DNA of 5,911 bases from Bacteroidetes bacterium SW_11_45_7 (GCA_003022985.1 PXTV01000142.1:5826-11736); one strand, 5' to 3'. Counted from the first letter of the stretch, positions 1 through 5,911 are shown. The notes: generated by a model not told the origin, from the letters alone. Numbers and translations: made by a program.

Positions 1-773
1 GTATAATCGAGCCCCTGATCGGTGCAAACGAACGTGGATGTCTGAGCAACCTGATCGATATTGCTTTGCGCATCGGAGCCATTGCAGGTACTGTGCTGAT
101 AATTGAACTGAAATACCAAGCTGTTGGCCGTGTTTTGATTGTCAACGCAGTGGTTGTTGGTCATCACGTGGCCTTCTGTGCCGAGCAGCCAACCAGTGCA
201 AAGAGTGTTGCCGCCCTGGAGGATCTTGCAAACCGCTTTCCCTTTTTGGAACAGGGGCGTACCATTATAACAAGCAATTTCCTCTCGATCGTTACTGCCA
301 CAAACAGACTCGTAAACGTTTTCCTCAAGATAGCTTTGGGAATAGCCATACCCTGCTTTGTCGATTTTGAAGCCGTAATCATTATCGGCACCTGCGGAAT
401 AAAGCCGTACAACGGCATGATCGGCAAGTATGGGGAGGGCCCAGAAATTGCTGATGGTGCGCTCACCGCCTGCCACCCATTTACCGCCACCGGCATAAAC
501 GATCTCCTGGTCAGTTTTCGGGCTCGTTATGACAACGTAATCATCATCCGCTAACTGAAAATTCGCAAAATGAATGCGCACATAAGAAGAATTGGGAGAG
601 TGAAACTCCTTCTTAAAAACGTAACCACTGTCCTGAGCTGTTTGATAGGGATGATTCGTTTCAACATTCATCTCGACTATTTCACCAACCTTCATCGTAC
701 CTCTTTGTGCATCTACTATCGATGTACAGAAAAGCGATATCACAAGGACGAGCAGGATTCTTTGCATAAGCAT
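1..773 (-). CDS. Secreted trypsin-fold serine endopeptidase, N-terminal part (runs off left edge)
   Basis: The reverse strand is open for 257 codons from ATG at 773 to the window edge, with no stop. An in-frame TAA at 785-783 limits the start to 773 or a second ATG at 767. Residues 1-22 form a signal peptide (hydrophobic core LLVLVISLF, probable cleavage VDA|Q). Residues 25-150 are a beta-rich region with SSYVRIHFANF and DDDYVVI, resembling a CUB-like or propeptide domain. From residue 155 the protein looks like a chymotrypsin-fold protease: CTGWLLG at 192-198, then GHVMTNNHC with His208 as the likely catalytic histidine, in the place of TAAHC in trypsins. The last visible residues, GLDY, put Asp256 where lysyl-endopeptidase relatives carry the catalytic Asp. 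The Ser lies outside the window. Seven cysteines from residue 158 on suggest disulfides, fitting an exported enzyme. Substrate specificity and any type IX secretion sorting domain cannot be judged. It diverges from the peroxidase gene. Confidence 0.85.
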   Translation of the reverse strand, partial: MLMQRILLVLVISLFCTSIVDAQRGTMKVGEIVEMNVETNHPYQTAQDSGYVFKKEFHSPNSSYVRIHFANFQLADDDYVVITSPKTDQEIVYAGGGKWVAGGERTISNFWALPILADHAVVRLYSAGADNDYGFKIDKAGYGYSQSYLEENVYESVCGSNDREEIACYNGTPLFQKGKAVCKILQGGNTLCTGWLLGTEGHVMTNNHCVDNQNTANSLVFQFNYQHSTCNGSDAQSNIDQVAQTSTFVCTDQGLDY

Positions 774-1406
774 AAGATCAAATTATTTGTATGGAGGATA
801 TGTTACTACCCAAACTAAGATTTACAAGAAAATTATAAGACAACTTGCCTATATAAATTAAACAATTTTTTTATAAAATGGTTCAAAAGATTGCATACCT
901 CAATTGATATAAGCCAGCAATATTCAAAACCGACATTATAAATTGCTTTTTTCAATACCCTATCGAATTTAATGGATTTCTACGAGTGATGAAGGCATCA
1001 TCATAGGAAAATTGTAACGGTGTAGTATTGGTGACAAATCGAACTCAGTCAATGAAAATTGAAAATCATTTAATTGGATAGTAATTTTTTTTGCATAAAA
1101 TCATGATCACTTTCTTTTTTATTGGAAAAGAGAGCAAGGCTTTTCGCTAAAGCCGCTTGAATTTTAGAAGTTAAATGCGCATTATCCGGCTCTGATCAAG
1201 GATAGTATTACTACTGATTGGTCCTTTTTTGTAAATGATTGATAGTAAGCCTGCAGTATGGCTTGTCAGTTCAATAAAGACAAGATCAATATGGCTCCAA
1301 TAATTTTTGGTTGAAGCAACTATATTTTGGATTTTAAGTGAGCAATCATCGAATTTGGGGGAAGTTCAGGAATTCCGGTAAATTAGCGTGTTTGTCCGAA
1401 TCAGCA
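774..1406. other. AT-rich divergent intergenic region, no gene recognised
   Basis: About 630 bp separate the divergent peptidase and peroxidase starts. The stretch is AT-rich, with stops in all frames and no ORF resembling a known protein. It must hold the promoters of both genes, but no perfect TAnnTTTG box with a well-spaced TTG was found. The nearest candidates, at about 1301-1310 and 1321-1329, have one extra spacer base. A 6-bp inverted repeat (ggcttt/aaagcc) lies at 1138-1154 and a 5-bp one at 987-1000; neither is followed by a T-run. Short matches to the repeat at the right end of the window are reported as a finding. A small RNA cannot be excluded. Confidence 0.6.
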
Positions 1407-2690
1407 ATGAATCAACGTTTTCGAATCATCATTCAGCCATTGGATCGCATTTTTACAAAGCATGTACGTTACCTTATCGTTCTGTTACCATTAGTGGTTT
1501 TTGTATCATTAGGTGTTATTTATCAAAGCTCCAACAGCAAGGAACCCGACAGGCCATCATCTGACAAGGCATCCGGCAGTGCTTCTTTCTCAACTCAACT
1601 CAGGGACAGATGCCCACCCGGTTTCGAGCTTACTGACAGCAACACTTGTGAATGCCGGCACATGTACCAACAATACAAGAATCTGCAAGGTGCTGGTGTT
1701 GGCGGCCTGCAAGCCGGCTTGCCGGAAGCGCGTGATGGATTTTCGCCCCAACAAATCGATTTAGGACGGCTCCTTTTTTTCGATCCGGTGCTGTCAGCCG
1801 ACAGCAGCACCTCCTGTGCAAGCTGTCACAAGCCCGAAAAGGGCTTCAGCGATGGGCGCGGCCGTAGCATGGGTATGCACGAAAAGCCCTTGCAGCGAGG
1901 TGCACCATCATTATGGAATGTCGCATTCAAGAAGTCCTTTTTCTGGGACGGGCGCGCCTCCACGTTGGAAGAGCAGATGCAAGAAGCTCTCTTCAACGGA
2001 GATGAGATGGGCAATACAAAGGACAGCCTCCTTGCCGCTCTCAACAATGACCAGGCTTATCAGCTACTTTTCAACGAGGCATATCCTGAAAATCATGGCG
2101 GCCAAATCACATTGGAAGAGGTCTACACAGCCCTTACAGCTTTTCAGACCTCTTTAATTTCACTCAACAGCCGCTATGATCAATACGCTCACGGTAATCA
2201 CAATGCGCTGAGCGAGCGGGAGATCAAGGGCCTTAATGTGTTCCGCTCCTCGGTGGCCCGCTGTGCGGAATGCCACACCCCTCCTCTTTTCACCAACCGT
2301 CAAATTGCTGTAATTGGAGCACCTGCTGCCGATGGAGCACCATTCGATGAAGGCGCACAGGCTACATTTGGTGACTCGAGCTTGCGTGGTGGCTTTAAAG
2401 TCCCCACTTTGCGTAACATTGCCAAAACAGCTCCCTATATGCATTCTGGCGCTTTTACAACTTTAGAAGGTGCTATTCGATTTTACAATAAAGGTAGAGG
2501 CCATGCTGTACCGGAAGGCGAAAACCTCGATCTGCATTGGCTCATTCACAATCCGGACCTTAAAGACAAAGAAGTCAAGCAACTTGTCGATTTTCTGAAA
2601 ACCTTAACCGATCAACGTTTTAAGCCACAAGTGCCCGAGCAATTACCGTCTGGACTCCCCCTTGTTCACAAACACAAAAGGAGTTCATGA
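1407..2690 (+). CDS. Membrane-anchored di-heme cytochrome c peroxidase (CcpA/MauG type)
   Basis: This 427-residue protein has the two heme c sites of bacterial di-heme peroxidases: CASCH at residues 137-141 and CAECH at 286-290. Family motifs also present are LGRLLFFDP just before the first heme, FFWDGRASTLEEQ, PPLFTN, and VPTLRN followed by APYMHSG near residues 340-348. The family reduces hydrogen peroxide to water with electrons from small cytochromes or cupredoxins, or carries out MauG-like oxidations. Residues about 20-39 (YLIVLLPLVVFVSLGVIY) form an uncleaved signal anchor, placing the enzyme in the periplasm. An unusual short cysteine motif follows at Cys69, Cys81 and Cys83 before the catalytic part. 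I chose the ATG at 1407 because it places a normal positively charged N-tail before the anchor. An in-frame GTG at 1338 would add 23 residues of no recognisable character. The beta-helix cytochrome follows 94 bp downstream, suggesting a shared periplasmic redox role. Peroxidase versus MauG-like activity is not settled. Confidence 0.9.
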   Translation: MNQRFRIIIQPLDRIFTKHVRYLIVLLPLVVFVSLGVIYQSSNSKEPDRPSSDKASGSASFSTQLRDRCPPGFELTDSNTCECRHMYQQYKNLQGAGVGGLQAGLPEARDGFSPQQIDLGRLLFFDPVLSADSSTSCASCHKPEKGFSDGRGRSMGMHEKPLQRGAPSLWNVAFKKSFFWDGRASTLEEQMQEALFNGDEMGNTKDSLLAALNNDQAYQLLFNEAYPENHGGQITLEEVYTALTAFQTSLISLNSRYDQYAHGNHNALSEREIKGLNVFRSSVARCAECHTPPLFTNRQIAVIGAPAADGAPFDEGAQATFGDSSLRGGFKVPTLRNIAKTAPYMHSGAFTTLEGAIRFYNKGRGHAVPEGENLDLHWLIHNPDLKDKEVKQLVDFLKTLTDQRFKPQVPEQLPSGLPLVHKHKRSS

Positions 2691-2784
2691 CCAACCGCTT
2701 GGTAAATTGTAAATTGACACAACTTGCAGTAAAATATAAAAACCAATTTGTACTTTTCTCTATAATGAGTAAATCAACATCCCT

Positions 2785-4041
2785 ATGAAAACCATTTTAT
2801 CTATTCTTGGTGCACTAATTGGCGCTGCTCTCATGTTTGGCGTTGGCTTCTATGTATCCCAATTTCTTTTTAAAGAGGACGTGCCACCCCCTCCCCCGCC
2901 CGACTATTTCAGTGAAACCAGTGGCGGAAGCCGGGCGGACCTTACAGGTGGCGATCAAAAGATTGTAGAAGTGCGCGATGGTGAATCCATACGGAATGCT
3001 GTTGCAGATGCCGAACCGGGAACCATCATCCGTGTTTACCCGGGCCGGTACAATGAAACCATCTTCATCGACAAAGACTTCAAGATCATGAACTACAAAG
3101 GCAACGGTATTATGGGCCAGGCAGGCAACAATTTCGTGATACGCAACAACTGGGTGAAGGATGCAGGGATTTACGGCATTTTTCCCGAGTACGGCAAAAA
3201 CGGGCTCATCGAACACAACATCATTTCCGGTATTGCCGATGCTGCCATTTACGTGGGCATGTGTGATAACATCGATGTGCGCTATAACGAAGTGCACGAC
3301 AACGTGGCAGGTATCGAGATCGAAAATTCCCGCAAAGTCTTGGTGGAAGGAAATTATGCCCACAATAATGCGGGTGCGATTTTTGCCTTAATCACACCCG
3401 GCCTGCCCATCAAGAACTGCCGCAATGTGATCTTCCGCAGCAATTACGTCATTAATAACAACCACGAGAACTTCGGTGAACCCGGCTCCATTGTGGGGAA
3501 ACTACCCAAAGGCACAGGGATTATCGTCTTAGCCGCTGACAAAGTCACAATGGAAAACAATATTGTGATGGGCAACGATAACGTAGGTATTGCCGTGACC
3601 GATTTGAGTTTTACAGATAACATGGATAAAGATCCCAAAACCGATCCCTATCCGGACAGTTTAGTGATCCTTGACAATTTAATGGCCAATAATGGAAATA
3701 ATCCCGTTGGTCAGGTAAAAACACTTGGTAAGGCCCGCATGTCCTACAAAGGGTTGGACATTTTAGCAATGGGTGGCGGTAAAGGGAGTTGCATCAAAGA
3801 CAGAAGTCGTTACCGTACCTGGGGACTCGATGGGTATGGTGCTTGCCCGCCCACCACTACTACAGGAATCCAATCCTATATGCTCGATAAGCCGGCAGAG
3901 CCCAGAGATGTGGATAAAGAGAGGGAAGGAAAGCTTGTATATTATGGCGTTTGCAGTGGCTGCCATGCGTACGATACAAGGTTGATAGGTCCCAAAGTAA
4001 CTGATATCCAAAAAATTCGAGCCGATCAACAAGCGCGATGA
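2785..4041 (+). CDS. Beta-helix protein with C-terminal cytochrome c domain, truncated by frameshift
   Basis: As it stands the frame encodes 418 residues. Residues 5-30 are a hydrophobic anchor followed by six prolines (about 34-39), so the rest should be periplasmic. Residues about 60-270 are a right-handed parallel beta-helix with repeated coils such as FVIRNNWVKDAGIYGIF, GLIEHNIISGIADAAIYV and VLVEGNYAHNNAGAIFAL. The stretch with VAGIEIENS, TPGLPIK and GTGIIVLA matches my memory of the family TIGR03805, whose members often sit beside di-heme cytochromes. A c-type heme site, CSGCH at residues 390-394, is followed by AYDTRLIGP, as in cytochromes fused to this family. The frame then ends early at 4039-4041, before the expected Met ligand. 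That Met and the domain's last helix are intact in another frame (separate entry). The CDS lacks a Shine-Dalgarno sequence, as is common in Bacteroidota. The substrate is unknown; a carbohydrate or matrix ligand is only a guess from the fold. A single-base sequencing error would also explain the frame change, though the short spacing favours a deletion. Confidence 0.8.
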   Translation: MKTILSILGALIGAALMFGVGFYVSQFLFKEDVPPPPPPDYFSETSGGSRADLTGGDQKIVEVRDGESIRNAVADAEPGTIIRVYPGRYNETIFIDKDFKIMNYKGNGIMGQAGNNFVIRNNWVKDAGIYGIFPEYGKNGLIEHNIISGIADAAIYVGMCDNIDVRYNEVHDNVAGIEIENSRKVLVEGNYAHNNAGAIFALITPGLPIKNCRNVIFRSNYVINNNHENFGEPGSIVGKLPKGTGIIVLAADKVTMENNIVMGNDNVGIAVTDLSFTDNMDKDPKTDPYPDSLVILDNLMANNGNNPVGQVKTLGKARMSYKGLDILAMGGGKGSCIKDRSRYRTWGLDGYGACPPTTTTGIQSYMLDKPAEPRDVDKEREGKLVYYGVCSGCHAYDTRLIGPKVTDIQKIRADQQAR

Positions 4042-4132
4042 TTACCCCGAGATGCCGCCCCAGGGGCATTTGGACAAGGATATGAGGTTAAAAGTGGCCC
4101 GGTACATGTTGTCACTGGAAGAAGGTGATTGA
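4022..4132 (+). pseudogene. Out-of-frame C-terminal tail of the beta-helix cytochrome
   Basis: In the frame offset from the upstream gene, this segment reads PINKRDDYPEMPPQGHL, then DKDMRLKVARYMLSLEEGD, and stops with TGA at 4130-4132. YPEMPP is a typical axial-Met motif of small c-type cytochromes, and the following residues form the usual C-terminal helix. It is therefore the missing end of the domain whose CSGCH motif lies at 3952-3966. The join between frames falls near 4010-4030, where an A6 run (4010-4015) and the overlap ccgat (4022-4026) are both possible causes. The TGA lies 2 bp from the stop of the convergent acyl-CoA reductase gene, which supports 4132 as the original gene end. 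Confidence 0.8.
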
Positions 4133-4134
4133 CA

Positions 4135-5172
4135 TTACCTCATCGCAGCAGTACCGAGCTCAAGCAAAAAGCGCAATGTATCGTAATCATCCGGGAAATC
4201 CGTTAGTGAAGGTTGTTGGGTTGTGCCAAACGGAATGGCACTCTCGTGAAGCTGTTCCTTGCTCACAATCGTTTGGACTTGTTCCGTCTTTTGTGCAAGC
4301 TTGGCCTGTAACTCGTCATGTGTTTCGTAGTATTCGTAATGCAGCATGGCCATAGGGGAAGCGCATTGCTCGTGTTCCATCAAAATGAGATGATCGTTGG
4401 CCATGTGGGGCATTTCATTCATCACGAGCACGGCCTTGTTGTAGTCGTAGTTGTTCTTGTACTTCTCATGGTCAATGATCGCCCTGTACTCATCCATAAC
4501 ATCCCAAAACTTCTGGAAATCGTAGCCATAGGGCACATATAATTTGGCCACGTTCCGGCAACCGAGGCCAAAATAGCGGAAAATATCTTCTCCAAGGGCC
4601 CGCAAGTCATCTTGTGTTTCATGACCGGTCAAAACGGCCACGCCATTCCTGTTCTTGCGAATGATCCCGGGATATTGCCCAAAATAGTATTCGAAATAGC
4701 GCGATGTATTATTACTGCCTGTAGCAATCACAGCATCGAATCCGGTCAAGCGATCAACAATTGTTACCTGATTTGCCAACTCCGGCTCAATGTCTTCGAG
4801 CAATTGCAGAACTGCCGGCAGAAGCCGCTCATCCTTTGACGATTGCTTTACGATGGCGTGATGCCCGGCAAGCAGTACCATTAACAAGTCGTGAAAACCA
4901 ACTAACGGCACGTTGCCGGCCATGACCAGCCCCACTTTCCAGGGGGCTTGATCTTTGGCTATGTCCGGGTATTGATTGACAAGCGCTTCGAGCTTATCCT
5001 TAGCCAGAAATTGTTCGGCAATTACGGAGAGAGCATAATTGATATCTTCCGTTGTAAACCACGGATTATCCCGGTTAGCCCGCAGAGCAGCGAGCTCTAC
5101 CTCTTTAGGATACGCTTCAATTTGCCGCCCTAATTGATGGAGAGCATCAATTTGATGGTGAATTTTTGCCAA
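4135..5172 (-). CDS. LuxC-type acyl-CoA reductase
   Basis: This 345-residue protein matches the LuxC family (aldehyde-dehydrogenase superfamily), which reduces acyl-CoA or activated acyl groups to fatty aldehyde with NADPH. Visible landmarks are the [12 protein letters not shown] and HHAIVKQSS segments (residues about 86-112) of the nucleotide-binding region, [16 protein letters not shown] (149-164), and [14 protein letters not shown] (201-214), with Cys205 the likely acyl-thioester nucleophile. The C-terminus ([17 protein letters not shown]) is also of the Bacteroidota type. Length is shorter than Vibrio LuxC but normal for Bacteroidota homologues as I recall them. No ATG or GTG lies near the N-terminus, so the TTG at 5172-5170 is the best start; it gives [11 protein letters not shown] close to the end, as in relatives. 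The enzyme is probably cytosolic. It diverges from the ferredoxin gene across 100 bp and converges on the beta-helix cytochrome with 2 bp between stops. No lux genes surround it, so bioluminescence is not implied; wax-ester or aldehyde metabolism is possible. Confidence 0.88.
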   Translation of the reverse strand: MAKIHHQIDALHQLGRQIEAYPKEVELAALRANRDNPWFTTEDINYALSVIAEQFLAKDKLEALVNQYPDIAKDQAPWKVGLVMAGNVPLVGFHDLLMVLLAGHHAIVKQSSKDERLLPAVLQLLEDIEPELANQVTIVDRLTGFDAVIATGSNNTSRYFEYYFGQYPGIIRKNRNGVAVLTGHETQDDLRALGEDIFRYFGLGCRNVAKLYVPYGYDFQKFWDVMDEYRAIIDHEKYKNNYDYNKAVLVMNEMPHMANDHLILMEHEQCASPMAMLHYEYYETHDELQAKLAQKTEQVQTIVSKEQLHESAIPFGTTQQPSLTDFPDDYDTLRFLLELGTAAMR

Positions 5173-5203
5173 AACGCGTGAACGATTTACAGGTTTTCCT
5201 TTG

Positions 5204-5226
5204 TTATTTAGAAGAAATCTAAATAA
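5204..5226. promoter_or_regulatory. Perfect 9-5-9 inverted repeat, candidate operator
   Basis: The arms TTATTTAGA (5204-5212) and TCTAAATAA (5218-5226) are exact reverse complements separated by five bases. The dyad lies between the divergent acyl-CoA reductase and ferredoxin starts and covers the place of the -33 element for the ferredoxin promoter box at 5234. That fits a binding site for a dimeric regulator controlling one or both genes. It is AT-rich and lacks a T-run, so it is not a terminator. The regulator is unknown. Confidence 0.5.
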
Positions 5227-5233
5227 TGAGTAT

Positions 5234-5241
5234 TATCTTTG
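5234..5241 (+). promoter_or_regulatory. Candidate -7 box (TAnnTTTG) for the ferredoxin gene
   Basis: TATCTTTG matches the Bacteroidota -7 consensus TAnnTTTG exactly and lies 31 bp before the ferredoxin ATG, giving a short leader of about 25 bases. No TTG stands at the usual -33 distance; the inverted repeat occupies that site instead, which could mean activator dependence. Confidence 0.45.
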
Positions 5242-5253
5242 CTGCAAAATAAC

Positions 5254-5261
5254 CAAAAATA
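5254..5261 (-). promoter_or_regulatory. Candidate -7 box (TAnnTTTG) for the acyl-CoA reductase gene
   Basis: Read on the minus strand this is TATTTTTG, an exact TAnnTTTG match, 81 bp upstream of the TTG start. The leader would contain the 9-5-9 inverted repeat. No TTG was seen at the -33 distance. A weaker box, TAGATTTC, lies closer to the gene at 5211-5204. Confidence 0.3.
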
Positions 5262-5272
5262 CGAGTGAACCT

Positions 5273-5623
5273 ATGGCCATCATGATTACAGACGAATGCA
5301 TTAACTGTGGGGCTTGCGAGCCGGAGTGCCCCAATAATGCAATTTACGAAGGTGGTGTTGAATGGGCCATCGCTGATGGCACCAATATCTCCGGTGAAGT
5401 GACTTTGAAAGATGGCACCAAAACCGATGCCGAAACCCGTCACGAACCGATTTCCGAGGATTTTTATTACATTGTTCCGGATAAATGTACGGAGTGCGTG
5501 GGCTTTCACGAGGAGCCCCAGTGCGCTGCCGTTTGCCCCGTTGATTGTTGTGTACCCGACCCGGACAACCCAGACTCGGAGGAAGAGCTGTTAGCTCGCA
5601 AGGAAAAGCTGCATCTTGAGTAA
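5273..5623 (+). CDS. 2[4Fe-4S] ferredoxin, Allochromatium type with an insertion
   Basis: This 116-residue soluble electron carrier has [12 protein letters not shown] (Cys9, 12, 15, 19) and [18 protein letters not shown] (Cys72, 75, 84, 88). By family rule Cys9, 12, 15 and 88 bind one cluster, and Cys72, 75, 84 and 19 the other. The eight residues between Cys75 and Cys84, with the acidic C-terminal helix ([15 protein letters not shown]), are the marks of the Allochromatium vinosum ferredoxin group. Between the clusters lies an insertion of roughly 34 residues (about 28-65) relative to that prototype. Cys92 and Cys93 are extra. The ATG at 5273 is chosen because it starts directly before the first motif (MAIMITDEC); the frame extends upstream through TTG at 5201 but that part is not ferredoxin-like and covers the promoter. 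The gene is divergent from acyl-CoA reductase, a pairing I recall as common in Bacteroidota, and is followed by a terminator. Its redox partner is unknown. Confidence 0.93.
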   Translation: MAIMITDECINCGACEPECPNNAIYEGGVEWAIADGTNISGEVTLKDGTKTDAETRHEPISEDFYYIVPDKCTECVGFHEEPQCAAVCPVDCCVPDPDNPDSEEELLARKEKLHLE

Positions 5624-5648
5624 TTGTTGTAAATCCCAAAATCCTGAT

Positions 5649-5675
5649 AAGCAGTCCATTCGGGCTGCTTTTTTT
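5649..5675 (+). terminator. Intrinsic terminator after the ferredoxin gene
   Basis: A nine-pair stem (AAGCAGTCC with GGGCTGCTT, one G-T pair) around the loop ATTC is followed by a run of seven T's that overlaps the stem end. It starts 25 bp after the ferredoxin stop and should end that transcript, making the ferredoxin mRNA probably monocistronic. The minus strand has no T-run after the stem, so it acts in one direction. Confidence 0.88.
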
Positions 5676-5820
5676 ATGTTATACTTTTGAGATGACCCGT
5701 CCAAATTCTTATTCTTCCTCATCACCTTCTTCACGCCAGGTTTCACACTCTACCTTGTAAACACAAATCGCATTTTAAAATAACACGGCTACGTGTTCCA
5801 ACGGTTGAGGGTACAAAAAT

Positions 5821-5911
5821 GCGGCTAAAGCCGCTATCATGAATTGATTGTTACCCGTTGGCTGAAGCCAACGACAATGAATATTGAAAATTCCGGGCAT
5901 TATCAATTGCC
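5821..5911. repeat. Two GC-rich hairpins, REP-like repeat, open at right edge
   Basis: GCGGC-TAAA-GCCGC (5821-5834) and CGTTGGC-TGAA-GCCAACG (5856-5873) are perfect inverted repeats with similar cores (GGCTRAAGCC) and four-base loops, spaced about 20 bp apart in otherwise AT-rich DNA with no gene. Paired short palindromes of this kind are typical of REP/BIME elements mobilised by RAYT (TnpA_REP) proteins, and I recall similar GGCTAAAGCC-type repeats in Bacteroidota genomes. Neither hairpin is followed by a T-run, so terminators are unlikely. The element probably continues beyond the window. Confidence 0.5.

Noticed and set aside
66..554. Plus-strand open frame of 162 codons, plus a minus-strand frame at 164-496
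   Set aside because: Both lie over the minus-strand protease frame, which has a signal peptide and the TNNHC motif; their own translations look like shadow sequence.
570..818. Plus-strand open frame of 82 codons over the protease start
   Set aside because: Antisense to the signal peptide and upstream region of the protease, with no domain-like composition.
1138..1154. Inverted repeat ggcttt/aaagcc as a terminator
   Set aside because: The stem is only six pairs, with no T-run on either strand, and it does not follow a gene end.
1338..1406. GTG-initiated N-terminal extension of the peroxidase
   Set aside because: The 23 added residues are not hydrophobic or conserved-looking, and the ATG at 1407 gives a standard signal anchor.
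2714..2740. TTGACA and TATAAA words before the beta-helix gene, resembling a sigma-70 promoter
   Set aside because: The 15-bp spacing is short, and Bacteroidota use a different consensus. TACTTTTC at 2751-2758 is a one-mismatch -7 box, but its TTG is 24 bp away.
5692..5760. Short plus-strand frame of 22 codons preceded by TACTTTTG (5682-5689)
   Set aside because: The box overlaps the start too closely to leave a leader, and the peptide is Ser-rich low complexity; probably chance.
5709..5774. Minus-strand acidic peptide ending ETWREEGDEEE, like a protein C-terminus
   Set aside because: A stop lies only 21 codons upstream and there is no start codon in frame, so no gene can be supported; a relic is possible but unproven.

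Overview
The window looks like part of a Bacteroidota chromosome, probably Cytophagales or a relative. This rests on three things: an acyl-CoA reductase divergent from an Allochromatium-type 2[4Fe-4S] ferredoxin, promoter boxes of the TAnnTTTG type, and starts without Shine-Dalgarno sequences. No tRNA, rRNA, CRISPR array, transposase gene or phage gene is visible.

Layout. (1) Positions 1-773, minus strand: the N-terminal 257 residues of a secreted trypsin-fold serine endopeptidase that runs off the left edge. (2) Positions 774-1406: a long AT-rich divergent intergenic region with no convincing gene. (3) Positions 1407-2690, plus: a membrane-anchored di-heme cytochrome c peroxidase of the CcpA/MauG type. 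(4) Positions 2785-4041, with a displaced tail to 4132, plus: a membrane-anchored right-handed beta-helix protein with a C-terminal c-type cytochrome domain whose last third is out of frame. (5) Positions 4135-5172, minus: a LuxC-type acyl-CoA reductase whose stop codon is 2 bp from the stop of the displaced tail. (6) Positions 5173-5272: a 100-bp divergent promoter region with a perfect 9-5-9 inverted repeat and two opposed TAnnTTTG boxes. (7) Positions 5273-5623, plus: the ferredoxin, followed by a strong intrinsic terminator. (8) Positions 5821-5911: two GC-rich hairpins resembling a REP-type repeat, running to the right edge.

How the genes fit together. The peroxidase and beta-helix cytochrome read in the same direction, 94 bp apart, and both carry an N-terminal membrane anchor and heme c motifs. 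They probably form one periplasmic redox module of unknown substrate. The acyl-CoA reductase and ferredoxin form a second module that shares a regulatory region. The most notable observations are the broken cytochrome domain, a suspected second in-frame deletion in the same gene, the dyad operator candidate, and the peptidase fragment, whose His and probable Asp are visible while the Ser is not.
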